A stretch of 64,000 nt of DNA. It comes from Cytophagales bacterium. Lineage in GTDB: Bacteria > Bacteroidota > Bacteroidia > Cytophagales > Bernardetiaceae. The DNA lies in assembly GCA_004293815.1 (NCBI GenBank), contig RDZD01000024.1, positions 1 through 64,000 on the forward strand. The letters run 5' to 3'. The notes beneath the pieces are model-generated. The model saw only the letters and a list, made by a program, of their open reading frames with translations. It was not told the origin of the DNA and made no database searches. This document shows, in pieces, positions 43,224 to 52,039 of this stretch. Within the stretch, counting starts at the first letter, position 1; each line of letters starts with the position of its first letter. A program made the translations under genes and the position numbers.

Positions 43224-45080
43224 ATGTTAAAGCGAATTTTTACCACAACGGTTTCCTGTTTAGCATTTGTTTTTGCTGTTTACGCCCAAGATCCTAATTT
43301 TGTCTATCGTTTTTCTTTAAATCTAACCGAAGTTAAGAACGACCGCCTCATGGTAAGCTTGCAGGTTCAAAATTTCAAGCAAAATGAAATATCCTATTTC
43401 ATGGCTAAGATTGTACCTGGAACATACAGCGTGTATGACTTTGGACGCTTTGCTTCTGACTTTAAAGCTCTGGATAAAGACGGCAACAGCTTGCCAGTGA
43501 AGCAAGTAAACGATAATGAATGGCGCATCAGTGAGGCTACTAAGCTTGCCACTATTACTTATTGGGTGGAAGATACCTATGACACTGACAAAGGCAATGT
43601 GGTTTTTGAGCCTGCTGGAACGTCTTTTGAGTCAGATCGTTTATTCATCATGAATACGCATGGCATTTTTGGCTACTTTGATGGCATGAAACAAAACCGG
43701 TTTGAGGTAAGCATCAAAAAACCTCAAGGTTTTTATGGTTCTACAGCACTCGTGCCCACACAAACTGATGCGCAACGCGATGTTTATCAGACTGCCTCTT
43801 TCAACGAGCTGGTAGATTCACCTATGATGTACAACCTGCCAGATACAGCCACTGTTAAAATTGGCGGCGCAGATGTGCTCATTTCGGTATACAGTTTTGG
43901 CAAGAAGAACCTCGCTGGCGAAATCAGCAAGCAGATAAAAACAACCCTCGAGGCGCAAATGAGCTACATGGGTGGCAAGCTCCCCGTCAAAAAATATGCG
44001 TTTATCGTGTATTTGTTTGCAGGCACTTTGCGATCAGGGTCTTATGGAGCTTTGGAGCACTCTTACTCATCGTTTTACTGTCTGCCCAATATGCCACCTA
44101 AGGAGCTGACCCAAACAGTGATAGATATTGCAGCTCACGAGTTTTTTCATATTATCACACCGCTTACACTGCACTCAGAAGAAATTCATTACTTTGATTT
44201 CAATAATCCAAAAATGTCTAAGCATTTGTGGCTCTATGAAGGCACTGTTGAGTTCTTTGCTGGTCACATGCAGCTCTATGAAGGCTTAATGAATCTGCCT
44301 GCGTACTTAGAGACCATGCGTGGCAAGATGCAGAATGCCAGATTTCAATACAAAGACAATATTTCGTTTACAGAGTTGAGTTCACTTTGCTTGGGAAAAC
44401 ACAAAAGCCAGTATGGTAACGTCTACGAAAAAGGAGCACTGATTAGTATGTGTTTAGATATCAAACTCAGGCAGCTTTCAGATGGCAAACGCGGGCTGAT
44501 GGATGTAATACAAGAGCTTTCCGCGATGTATGGCTCTGAGCGTCCATTCAAAGACGAAGAGCTTTTTGATAAGCTGGTGTCTATTACCTACCCTGAAATC
44601 CGTGTGTTTATTGACAAGCACATTGAAGGCAACGAACCTCTTCCTTTCAAAGAGGTTTTTGATGCCATTGGCATAGATTATGCCGATCAGTTTGTAGAAA
44701 AAGATGTTTTGGGCGGGGTCATGCTGGAGCCTAATGACGAAAATGATAAAGTGGTAGTGAGCAGTACATGGAAGCTTAACGAGATGGGTTTAGAAATGGG
44801 ATATATCCGCGATGATGTGGTTTTGAGCATCAATAAAAAACCTATCACCCCTCAAAATCTGCAAGAGGTGCTTCAACAGCTCAAAAATACCCTTAAAGAC
44901 AACGACAAAGTGAGTGTAACTGTACTGAGACCGTCTTCAGATCAAAAAACGAAAAAGATAAAGCTCAAAGGCAAAGTTAAAACAGGCGAACTCAAAACCA
45001 CCTTTTACATGATGCCTCAGCCTAATGCTTCAGCTCAGCAGCTCAAAATCAGACAGGCGTGGATGCGACGAGCCAAGTAG
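43224..45080 (+). CDS. M61-family glycyl aminopeptidase-like protease with PDZ domain
   Basis: Exported zinc peptidase. The signal peptide ends near YAQ (about residue 22), an N-terminal beta region precedes the gluzincin core HEFFH (His305 to His309) with a downstream Glu in YEGTVEFF, and a C-terminal PDZ-like domain (about 490-590, with GLEMGYIRDDVVLSINKK) follows. Length is 618 residues, as in Bacteroidota M61 enzymes. Likely periplasmic, degrading peptides with small N-terminal residues. It stands between two unrelated genes; the next is convergent. Confidence 0.9.
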   Translation: MLKRIFTTTVSCLAFVFAVYAQDPNFVYRFSLNLTEVKNDRLMVSLQVQNFKQNEISYFMAKIVPGTYSVYDFGRFASDFKALDKDGNSLPVKQVNDNEWRISEATKLATITYWVEDTYDTDKGNVVFEPAGTSFESDRLFIMNTHGIFGYFDGMKQNRFEVSIKKPQGFYGSTALVPTQTDAQRDVYQTASFNELVDSPMMYNLPDTATVKIGGADVLISVYSFGKKNLAGEISKQIKTTLEAQMSYMGGKLPVKKYAFIVYLFAGTLRSGSYGALEHSYSSFYCLPNMPPKELTQTVIDIAAHEFFHIITPLTLHSEEIHYFDFNNPKMSKHLWLYEGTVEFFAGHMQLYEGLMNLPAYLETMRGKMQNARFQYKDNISFTELSSLCLGKHKSQYGNVYEKGALISMCLDIKLRQLSDGKRGLMDVIQELSAMYGSERPFKDEELFDKLVSITYPEIRVFIDKHIEGNEPLPFKEVFDAIGIDYADQFVEKDVLGGVMLEPNDENDKVVVSSTWKLNEMGLEMGYIRDDVVLSINKKPITPQNLQEVLQQLKNTLKDNDKVSVTVLRPSSDQKTKKIKLKGKVKTGELKTTFYMMPQPNASAQQLKIRQAWMRRAK

Positions 45081-45160
45081 TATGGCATGACGGTTTGAAT
45101 GAATGCTTTTTAGGGCAGTGCTCATAAGAATTTGTATATGGAGTGATTGAAGATTTGTTT

Positions 45161-46843
45161 TTATGCTACCAAAATCCATAGCAGCCAAATCACAATCACT
45201 CCAAAAGCTCCCAGAAGTATCTGAACTGCCCCAAACACCAGTCTGCCTTTGGGTGGTGTAGCCCACCCACCCGCCCTCATAAGCAGATAGACAGGCCAAT
45301 GCAAGATAGGGTCAAGAATTTGGCGATCCAGTCGTTTGTGCACATGTCCCAGAATAATCACTGTTTTCATCCCCCAAACGGCTAGTCGGTCTACAAACCT
45401 TCTGTCCACGTCTGCTATCGTTGCGCCTATATGGCGAGGGGTTTTAAGTATTTGCCAGCAAAGAATCAGAGTCTGCTCAGAAAGCGTATTCTGAGGTGTT
45501 TTTTTCCATAAAACAAAACCTGCATAAAGGGCAACAAACAGCATAAGAGATGAGAGTTGCTCTAGTTCAAACGAAGCCCAAACCACAGATTGCAGCCACA
45601 CAAAATTGTATAATGCCAATATTGCAAGTGCTATAATGGCCATCCAATCACTTGATTGCCGTTTTTGTGTGGTACTTTCGTTGCATCTCATGTACATGCG
45701 CACGCAAGCCAGAACACGTCCCATAAGCCCAGCAGAAAACATCAAAATAATCCAAAACCATATTTTTTCTTTAAAATGCAGGTTTTTCAGAATAGTTGAT
45801 TTGGCTGCTGCCAGCGGCGACAAGGGCAAACCTAAAGATAAAATGGCTGCCAAGCACAAAAACCACCAAGCCAAGCGTTTAGTTTGGTTAGAAAAATTCT
45901 GAGGGCGCACGCACAAAACCCCTACACACAAAAACAACAGAGATTTATAAGCTCCATGTGCTAAAATCCAGTCTTTGATAACTTCGTGGTTGGTTTGCGC
46001 AAAGCTAAGCGTTATACAGCCCAAAGCTAAAACAGTGCTCCAAGCCAGTAATTTCTTGGGATTTTCCTCAAAGAAAACTGAAATGGCCGCCACAATAACT
46101 GTGCAAGAGCCAACATACAGCATCACTGTTTGTAGCTGTTCGTTCCAAAATACAAAACATTTATACCAAAGCCACACGCCAGCAGCTACCAAAGAGGCCG
46201 CGTGTAAAAGCGCACTCACAGGTGTGGGAGCGTGCATGGCGGCTGGCAACCACCACACAAATATCGCTTGAGCAGATTTGGCCAAGCCCGCCACAAGCAA
46301 AGCCCATGCTAAATACGTGGGCGCACTCAAAACGGTTTGCGCATTAACCGCAAGCAAATTTAAATGCCCAAAGTGCAGCCAAAAGCCGCCCACAAAACAC
46401 AGCAAGGCCACATCGGAAAGGCGACTCATCATAAAGGCCAAAAAGGCACTTCGGCTGCTCTCAGAGCTGCTGGTGTCGAAGCCTATCAACCAGAACGATA
46501 CAAAACTTAAAAGCTCCCAAAAAAATAACAAAAGCAATAAATGAGCCGCACACATGTAGGCTGCCATGCACAGCACAAAACAAAAAATACCTACGAGCAA
46601 TCTATTCTGACTTTTTTCTTGATAGGGCACAGTAAAAAGTAAGACCGCTGAACCCACCACAGCCAACAGGCGCATAAACTGCCACTCAGATTGATCCAAA
46701 ACAAAGCCAAAACCTGTCCAAAGCTGCTTTGAGTCCTCCAAAAGCAGAACTTGCTGGGGCGCGGCTGTCCAAAAGCACAAACCAAAACACAACAAAAAGC
46801 CAGCAGGTAAATATTTTAAAGCATTTTGGAACAAAGATAGCAC
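45161..46843 (-). CDS. Orphan NuoL/ND5-like proton-translocating subunit
   Basis: A 560-residue polytopic membrane protein of the NuoL/MrpA/DabB antiporter family. Key charges are kept: Glu110 (LLFFWELLS), Lys189 (AKSAQAIF), Lys300 (AHGAYKSLLF) and Lys348 (AAAKSTIL), plus the WLPAAMHAPTPVSALLHAAS signature. It is shorter than complex I NuoL and stands alone with no nuo, mrp or DUF2309 gene beside it. Candidates are a DabB-like bicarbonate pump partner or a solitary cation/proton antiporter. Start is GTG 46843; no earlier start exists in frame. Confidence 0.8.
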   Translation of the reverse strand: MLSLFQNALKYLPAGFLLCFGLCFWTAAPQQVLLLEDSKQLWTGFGFVLDQSEWQFMRLLAVVGSAVLLFTVPYQEKSQNRLLVGIFCFVLCMAAYMCAAHLLLLLFFWELLSFVSFWLIGFDTSSSESSRSAFLAFMMSRLSDVALLCFVGGFWLHFGHLNLLAVNAQTVLSAPTYLAWALLVAGLAKSAQAIFVWWLPAAMHAPTPVSALLHAASLVAAGVWLWYKCFVFWNEQLQTVMLYVGSCTVIVAAISVFFEENPKKLLAWSTVLALGCITLSFAQTNHEVIKDWILAHGAYKSLLFLCVGVLCVRPQNFSNQTKRLAWWFLCLAAILSLGLPLSPLAAAKSTILKNLHFKEKIWFWIILMFSAGLMGRVLACVRMYMRCNESTTQKRQSSDWMAIIALAILALYNFVWLQSVVWASFELEQLSSLMLFVALYAGFVLWKKTPQNTLSEQTLILCWQILKTPRHIGATIADVDRRFVDRLAVWGMKTVIILGHVHKRLDRQILDPILHWPVYLLMRAGGWATPPKGRLVFGAVQILLGAFGVIVIWLLWILVA

Positions 46844-46867
46844 GTTTGTACGCTTTAACCTTAAACG

Positions 46868-46918
46868 AAAAAAAACCTTTGCGTTTGCTTGAGTATACTC
46901 TCAATGCAAACGCAAAGG
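46868..46918 (-). terminator. Terminator of the secreted coiled-coil gene
   Basis: A 13-bp perfect stem (46876-46888 with 46906-46918) extends through five more pairs around a bulged T and a palindromic core GAGTATACTC. Eight A residues on the left flank read as a U run on the minus strand. It ends the gene at 46953-47633, just before the NuoL-like gene. Confidence 0.8.
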
Positions 46919-46952
46919 TATTGATAAAGCGTCAAAAACAGCTTCTTGGGGC

Positions 46953-47633
46953 TTATTTATTTGTGCCTATTTTGCTTTCTATGTCCTTAACGCGCTTGGT
47001 AGCATCGTCTATTTTTGGTTTGGTTTGTTCTATGGCAGCGTTGTTATCTTTTATTTTTTGTTCTGCTTGGGTATTTTCTTGTGTTAAATCGCTTATTTTT
47101 TGGGTATTATTCTTTATTTTATCGTTGAGTTGTTGGTTATTTTTGGCCAAATCTGCTTGCTGACGCTGAATATCCTCTAGCTGCTTTTGAGCTTCTGCGA
47201 GTTGTTTCATCAAAAATTCACGATTGAAGCCCACCGAGAAGTTGTAAACAAAGGTCTTAAACTTTTGGTATTCGTCACCAAACCGCTCGGGGGTGAGAAC
47301 AAGGTCATAGCCTTTTGACGCACCCACAAAAAGGACACTACCTCCATCTTTTTCTTTGACAGCATAAAACATCTCTAGCTTGTCTGTGGTAATTTCAGGA
47401 ATAATGATGCCTTCGGCTCTGCGATCTTTTACTTTGGCTTTGTAATTCTTTTTGAGGTGTTTTTCTAAAGCCTCATCTACTTCGGCTTTTGGGGCTTCAA
47501 AAGTTACTTCTAAGGCAGTAACCTCTGTTTTTTGAAATTTATATCGTGAGGTTTTGAGCCAAGCTACATCCTGAGCTTGGGCAAAGCTAAACCAATGAAG
47601 TAAAATCGCGACTAAAAAGAGTTTCTTATTCAT
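46953..47633 (-). CDS. Secreted protein with C-terminal coiled coil
   Basis: A 226-residue exported protein, signal peptide ending near FAQAQ (about residue 21). Residues 25-140 form a mixed alpha/beta domain. From about 140 to 222 there is a continuous coiled coil rich in Gln, Asn, Lys and Asp (QLEDIQRQQADLAKNN and onwards). I do not recognise the domain. It could be a periplasmic scaffold or chaperone-like protein. It has its own terminator before the NuoL-like gene. Confidence 0.75.
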   Translation of the reverse strand: MNKKLFLVAILLHWFSFAQAQDVAWLKTSRYKFQKTEVTALEVTFEAPKAEVDEALEKHLKKNYKAKVKDRRAEGIIIPEITTDKLEMFYAVKEKDGGSVLFVGASKGYDLVLTPERFGDEYQKFKTFVYNFSVGFNREFLMKQLAEAQKQLEDIQRQQADLAKNNQQLNDKIKNNTQKISDLTQENTQAEQKIKDNNAAIEQTKPKIDDATKRVKDIESKIGTNK

Positions 47634-47640
47634 CTTTTTT

Positions 47641-47648
47641 TATTTTTG
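47641..47648 (+). promoter_or_regulatory. Possible -7 element of the SpoU methyltransferase gene
   Basis: TATTTTTG matches TAnnTTTG and lies 24 bases before the start codon at 47672. No clear -33 element. Confidence 0.3.
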
Positions 47649-47671
47649 GGGTTCAATATTGACAAAATACA

Positions 47672-48415
47672 ATGAGCAAAGGCCAAATTAAATGGATTCG
47701 CAGCCTTAAAGATAAAAAGACACGCGAAGAATCACAAACTTTTGTGGTAGAAACTGAAAAAAGTGTGGTGGAGCTGCTGCAATCCAACTGGACTGTTCAA
47801 AAAATTATTTGCACAGAAGTCTTTGCGCAAAAGCATGCCCAATTGCTCAAAAAATATCCTGCTGAAAGACTGTTGATGCTTTCTGAATCAGAGATTGTAC
47901 AAGCCTCGCAGTTAGAGAACAACAAATCGGCCTTGGCTGTGGTTCAAATGCCGCCCAAGAATGCACAACCACAGGCTGAGGGTTTCTGCTTATACTTAGA
48001 CCATATTCAAGATCCTGGCAACTTAGGCACTATCGTTCGGATTGCGGATTGGTACGGTCTTCAGAGGGTATTTTGCAGTCTCAATACAGTAGATATCTAC
48101 AATCCTAAAAGTATTTCAGCCTCAATGGGTTCTTTTCTGCGCGTGTCTGTACACTACGTGGAGCTTGATTGGCTTAAAAACTATCCACATGTCATTCTGG
48201 GCGCAGACATGACGGGCAAAAACCTTCATGAGATAGCACTTCCAGCTCAGGCTTTGCTAGTCATCGGTAACGAAGGGCATGGTATAAGCTACGAAGTTAA
48301 GGCTTTGGTTCATCAGTTTATCAGCATTCCACGCTTTGGGGAAGCAGAGTCTTTGAATGCAGGGGTGGCCACAGCCATTATCTGTGACAACTGGCGACGA
48401 GCGCATAAGCAGTAA
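47672..48415 (+). CDS. SpoU/TrmH-family RNA 2'-O-methyltransferase
   Basis: SAM-dependent ribose methyltransferase of the SPOUT class acting on rRNA or tRNA. The N-terminal L30e-like substrate-binding domain starts KWIRSLKDKKTREE. The C-terminal trefoil-knot domain has DHIQDPGNLGTIVR (motif 1), VIGNEGHGIS (motif 2) and ESLNAGVATAI (motif 3). Length is 247 residues. The modified nucleotide cannot be told from sequence. Divergent from the coiled-coil gene. Confidence 0.92.
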   Translation: MSKGQIKWIRSLKDKKTREESQTFVVETEKSVVELLQSNWTVQKIICTEVFAQKHAQLLKKYPAERLLMLSESEIVQASQLENNKSALAVVQMPPKNAQPQAEGFCLYLDHIQDPGNLGTIVRIADWYGLQRVFCSLNTVDIYNPKSISASMGSFLRVSVHYVELDWLKNYPHVILGADMTGKNLHEIALPAQALLVIGNEGHGISYEVKALVHQFISIPRFGEAESLNAGVATAIICDNWRRAHKQ

Positions 48416-48453
48416 ATGTATGGATGTTTTAGTTTGCCTTCAGCTTCTTAGCG

Positions 48454-49323
48454 TTAATCATTTGGCAGTAAATGAATAGCGATGTGACCTAACTGCGGCA
48501 GTTTTTGTTGCAATCTATCCTTAAGCTGCTGGGCTATAGCATGACCTTCCTTGATTGTAGAGATGCTGTCCACAATCGCATAAAGCTCGATGTGATATTT
48601 TAATCCCACTTTCCTGACAAAGCATTTTTCTGTGCCTAAAATCCCTTCTAGCGATGCAGAAACCTCCTTGATGTCCGCAGTAAGATCATCATACACGTGT
48701 TCGTCCATGATTTCGCCCAGAGCAGGTCTAAAAATCTGATAGCTGTTGTAAAGAATAAAGCCTGAAGACATCAAAGCAGCCCAATCGTCTGCCGTTTCAT
48801 AACCTTTGCCCAAGCACAAAGCAATGAGTACGCCAATAAAAGCAGCCACCGACGTAGCTGCATCGCTTCTGTGATGCCAAGCCTCTGCTTTCAAAGAGGA
48901 GCTGTTTACCTTCTTGCTTTTTTTGAGCACCACTTGAAAAGATATCTCCTTCCAAATGATGATGGGTGCTAGTACAAAAAGTGTCCAAAACTCAGGAAGT
49001 TCATGCGGTGTCCTTATTTTTTGTATGCTCTCGTATGCAATAACAAGGGCAGAAACAATAAGGAAGCCCACCACCATGAACGTTACTAAAGGTTCAATCC
49101 GACCATGCCCGTAGGGGTGGTTTTGATCAGCTGGGCGGTTAGAGTAGCGAAGCCCCACCAAAACCAAAATAGAAGCTAGTACATCGGTTGTAGATTCTAT
49201 AGCATCTGCCATTAAGGCATAGGAGTTGCCAAAAAAACCTGCAAAACCCTTGATAAGAACTAAACAACCATTACCTGCTATACTAAAGTAGACGGCTCTT
49301 TCTGCTATTTGTTGCTGACGCAT
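48454..49323 (-). CDS. Cation diffusion facilitator metal transporter
   Basis: Proton-coupled exporter of zinc, iron or related divalent metals, 289 residues with six membrane helices and a cytoplasmic C-terminal domain. Transport-site residues: Glu43 and Asp47 in helix 2 (AIESTTDVLAS) and His150 and Asp154 in helix 5 (AWHHRSDAATS). The loop NHPYGHGRIEPL is typical. In YiiP the helix-2 position is Asp, here Glu, so metal preference may differ. The closest layout is FieF/YiiP-like. Possible promoter at 49361-49388. Confidence 0.9.
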   Translation of the reverse strand: MRQQQIAERAVYFSIAGNGCLVLIKGFAGFFGNSYALMADAIESTTDVLASILVLVGLRYSNRPADQNHPYGHGRIEPLVTFMVVGFLIVSALVIAYESIQKIRTPHELPEFWTLFVLAPIIIWKEISFQVVLKKSKKVNSSSLKAEAWHHRSDAATSVAAFIGVLIALCLGKGYETADDWAALMSSGFILYNSYQIFRPALGEIMDEHVYDDLTADIKEVSASLEGILGTEKCFVRKVGLKYHIELYAIVDSISTIKEGHAIAQQLKDRLQQKLPQLGHIAIHLLPND

Positions 49324-49360
49324 AGTTATCTAAGGGGCATGCACGTTTTTACAAAAAAGA

Positions 49361-49388
49361 CAAACATACATGTCTTTTCATCAACAAA
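49361..49388 (-). promoter_or_regulatory. Predicted promoter of the CDF transporter gene
   Basis: On the minus strand TTTG (plus 49385-49388) precedes TATGTTTG (plus 49361-49368) with a 16-base spacer, one base short of consensus. It lies 38 bases upstream of the start codon. Confidence 0.4.
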
Positions 49389-49572
49389 TGTAATATAGTA
49401 AATCATTGATTTTACATATTTCTCTATAAAAATTTAAGATTCAACCAATAGGGTGTTTCGTTTATTCTGAGACAAACATGGCAGGTTTTGTCAGAAAATA
49501 ATACTTACCATGCAACTTTTAGAATTCGCTCAGCATCCTTTAGGTAGATTCATCAAAGCCCCTTCTTCAACC

Positions 49573-50805
49573 ATGAGAACAGCTACTATTTTTCGCCATG
49601 TCTATTTTGCTCTCTTTATTTTTGTGTTGCTTAGCTGCCGCAAAGAAAAAGACCCTGAACTCTACATCAGAAATATCAATACAGAGTTTCTAAGCTGTCG
49701 TTCGCCTTACGAAGTGTTGTTCACTGCCACAGTGTCGGAGGCGAATGCCAATACACGCTATCTTTGGAACTTTGGCGACAGCACCACGTCTACACTCGCC
49801 AATCCAACACACAAGTATAAACGAAAAGGTATTTTTAATGTCACCTTGAAAGTATTTAACCCTGGCGAAGATTCTTTGGTGCTGGCCTTGCCTCTTAATA
49901 CTGATGTGCTGCCACTTTCTTCTAGGTTTGAATACAGCGGTGGTCCAGAAGGCATATTGGCAGACTTTACCCGCATTTTGTTTACAAACAATTCTAAGTA
50001 TGCCAATAACTATCTATGGGATTTTGGTAACGGCGATGTATCGCGCGAAAAAGATCCTACCTACACTTACACCACGGCGGGAACATATACCGTTAAGTTT
50101 TTTGCAATTTGCGGTGTAGGAGGGGACACCACCGTCTCCGCCCAGACTATCAAAGTACAAGCTCCGCCCAAGCCACGCGCTGGCTTTGTGGTTCAAGTGG
50201 CACAAGATAACTACCGAGTACCTGCAAAAGTAACCTTCGATAATCGCTCCACCTACGCCACCGTTTACATCTGGGACTTTGGCAACGGAGATCTTTCCAC
50301 AGCCTTTGAGCCAACCTATACCTACAACAGAGCTGGTGATTATTTAGTTAAACTCTACGCTATTCACAAACGTGACACCAGCATCAGCCAACAGTATGTT
50401 TCGATTAGACCCGCGCCTACTCGTTTGTTCATTAGCCGATTGGAAACTGACCTCTCCACTTTCCAACTCCCCGACACCATCGATGACAGTCAAACAGGCT
50501 ATGAACTCTACACACGCATCTACAATGACTCACGCGAAGAGTGTGAAAGCCGCGTTCTTAACAGCGTTGTGCGCTTCCCTATCAGTTTTCAGTTCCCTAG
50601 CGATATCCGATTCGGAAACACTGAAATGGCCATGCCACGTGACAGAATCAGAGTGGAAGTTTATGATGCAGATACTCGGAATCGTGATGATTTGTTAGAG
50701 GATTTTGATTTAAGCACGCGCCAAATTGTGGATGCTGGCTACCCTCGAACTATTCGTGTGAACAGCGGCAGCGAAAGTGTTATTTTCTATTTAGATTACG
50801 ACTAA
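49573..50805 (+). CDS. PKD-domain lipoprotein
   Basis: A 410-residue surface-type lipoprotein. The signal ends at LLSC with the lipid-attached Cys about residue 22. Three PKD domains follow: WNFGDST with a THKY beta strand (about 55-110), WDFGNGDVS (about 140-200) and WDFGNGDLS (about 225-285). The C-terminal 120 residues form a beta domain of unknown type. PKD proteins in Bacteroidota usually bind polysaccharide or protein at the cell surface. An in-frame ATG at 49510 would hide the signal, so 49573 is preferred. It overlaps the convergent GT9 gene by 4 bases. Confidence 0.85.
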   Translation: MRTATIFRHVYFALFIFVLLSCRKEKDPELYIRNINTEFLSCRSPYEVLFTATVSEANANTRYLWNFGDSTTSTLANPTHKYKRKGIFNVTLKVFNPGEDSLVLALPLNTDVLPLSSRFEYSGGPEGILADFTRILFTNNSKYANNYLWDFGNGDVSREKDPTYTYTTAGTYTVKFFAICGVGGDTTVSAQTIKVQAPPKPRAGFVVQVAQDNYRVPAKVTFDNRSTYATVYIWDFGNGDLSTAFEPTYTYNRAGDYLVKLYAIHKRDTSISQQYVSIRPAPTRLFISRLETDLSTFQLPDTIDDSQTGYELYTRIYNDSREECESRVLNSVVRFPISFQFPSDIRFGNTEMAMPRDRIRVEVYDADTRNRDDLLEDFDLSTRQIVDAGYPRTIRVNSGSESVIFYLDYD

Positions 50806-52019
50806 GCACTGTCTACACCTAAAAGCCGCATAGCCGCAGCAGATACCTCTTCTGCGGCTATGTCTTTGATATCTAAGCCCATACTTTGGCAATATTGCGC
50901 TTTGAGAGCGTCGCTCAAGCCATACAAGCCTATAGCCTCTTGTATCTGAGGTGGAAAAAAATATGCTAAAAAAGGGGGCTGTGGCACATAAGGTGAAAAC
51001 CTGCCCAAATGACGGCCATTGGCCAAGCAAACACACTTAGTTTGAGCTAAAACTGCCAGATGCACCGCCGAAGTTTCGTTGGTTACGAGCAGAGCTGCCC
51101 CTGAGATAATGCCCAAAAGCTCAGAGAGAGTCGTTTTTCCGCTCATATCTATCGTGTGAATAGACGAATCAAGTAGCTTAGCTAGCTGTGCATTTCGTGT
51201 TGCGTCATCTGGCGCACCCAAGAGTACAACTGTCTGTAACTTAGTTTTTTGGGTTAATAACTGGGCGCAAGCCGCAAAATATTCAACAGGCCAACGTTTG
51301 TAAGCCTCACTTGCGCCAGCAAAAAGAGCCAAATAAGGCTGTTGTGATAAACCTATTTCAGAGACTTTTTTTTGTTGCAGCTCCTGTACTTTTTGGGTTT
51401 GTTCAGCTTTCAAAAAAGGCCAAGTTTGGCTTGTGTAAATCTTTAATGCTTTTTCTGCAAATCGTTTATTGCGCTCAAATTCAAACAAAATTTGCGATGA
51501 GCTAGCTACCAGATGGGTAAAATAACTGTCCGCTGTTGTTTTGTCTTTGGGCATGACATTATCCGTGTTGCCAAAGTCTGCTACACGTTCAGGCGCACCC
51601 GTAACGCGACAAATCGCATCGCCCAAAAGCCAAAGTCTTGAGTGTGTGGGTTCTATCACCACATCAAAACCCATACGCCGTATTGCGGCCTGCCAGCGAT
51701 ACCGATAAAAAGGATTTTCTAAAAAGTGCCGTCGGTTGATAAAAAAAGTGCCTTTCAGAAAAGATTTGTCTAAGAACTCATGTAGCTCCTGCCATACCTC
51801 ATTGCCACATAAATAAAATTCATGGTTTAAATAAGCTCCTCGCCCTTCTAATTCTGTAAGCGTGTTGCGAAAAAGAACATAGTCGCCTATGGCATCTAGT
51901 CGCACCAAAAGAGCTTTGGGCGGTGTGAGGAGGCTTCTCTTGACTAAACGTATCACCAAAAAATCAACCAACAAGCAAAGCCGAAGTCGAAGAGCTGATA
52001 AAATACGTTGCCAAACCAT
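50802..52019 (-). CDS. Glycosyltransferase family 9 (heptosyltransferase-like)
   Basis: A GT-B enzyme of 405 residues related to LPS heptosyltransferases. The N-terminal LLVRLDAIGDYVLFRNTL motif and the C-terminal LFAGASEAYKRWPVEYFA, LLGAPDD and GIISGAALLVTNETSAVHLA phrases are diagnostic. It probably adds a heptose or other sugar to lipopolysaccharide or a surface glycan. ACMSD lies 20 bases upstream on the same strand and may share its transcript, though no metabolic link is evident. Confidence 0.88.
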   Translation of the reverse strand: MVWQRILSALRLRLCLLVDFLVIRLVKRSLLTPPKALLVRLDAIGDYVLFRNTLTELEGRGAYLNHEFYLCGNEVWQELHEFLDKSFLKGTFFINRRHFLENPFYRYRWQAAIRRMGFDVVIEPTHSRLWLLGDAICRVTGAPERVADFGNTDNVMPKDKTTADSYFTHLVASSSQILFEFERNKRFAEKALKIYTSQTWPFLKAEQTQKVQELQQKKVSEIGLSQQPYLALFAGASEAYKRWPVEYFAACAQLLTQKTKLQTVVLLGAPDDATRNAQLAKLLDSSIHTIDMSGKTTLSELLGIISGAALLVTNETSAVHLAVLAQTKCVCLANGRHLGRFSPYVPQPPFLAYFFPPQIQEAIGLYGLSDALKAQYCQSMGLDIKDIAAEEVSAAAMRLLGVDSA

Positions 52020-52039
52020 ACGTTTTTTTGAAGATTAGC

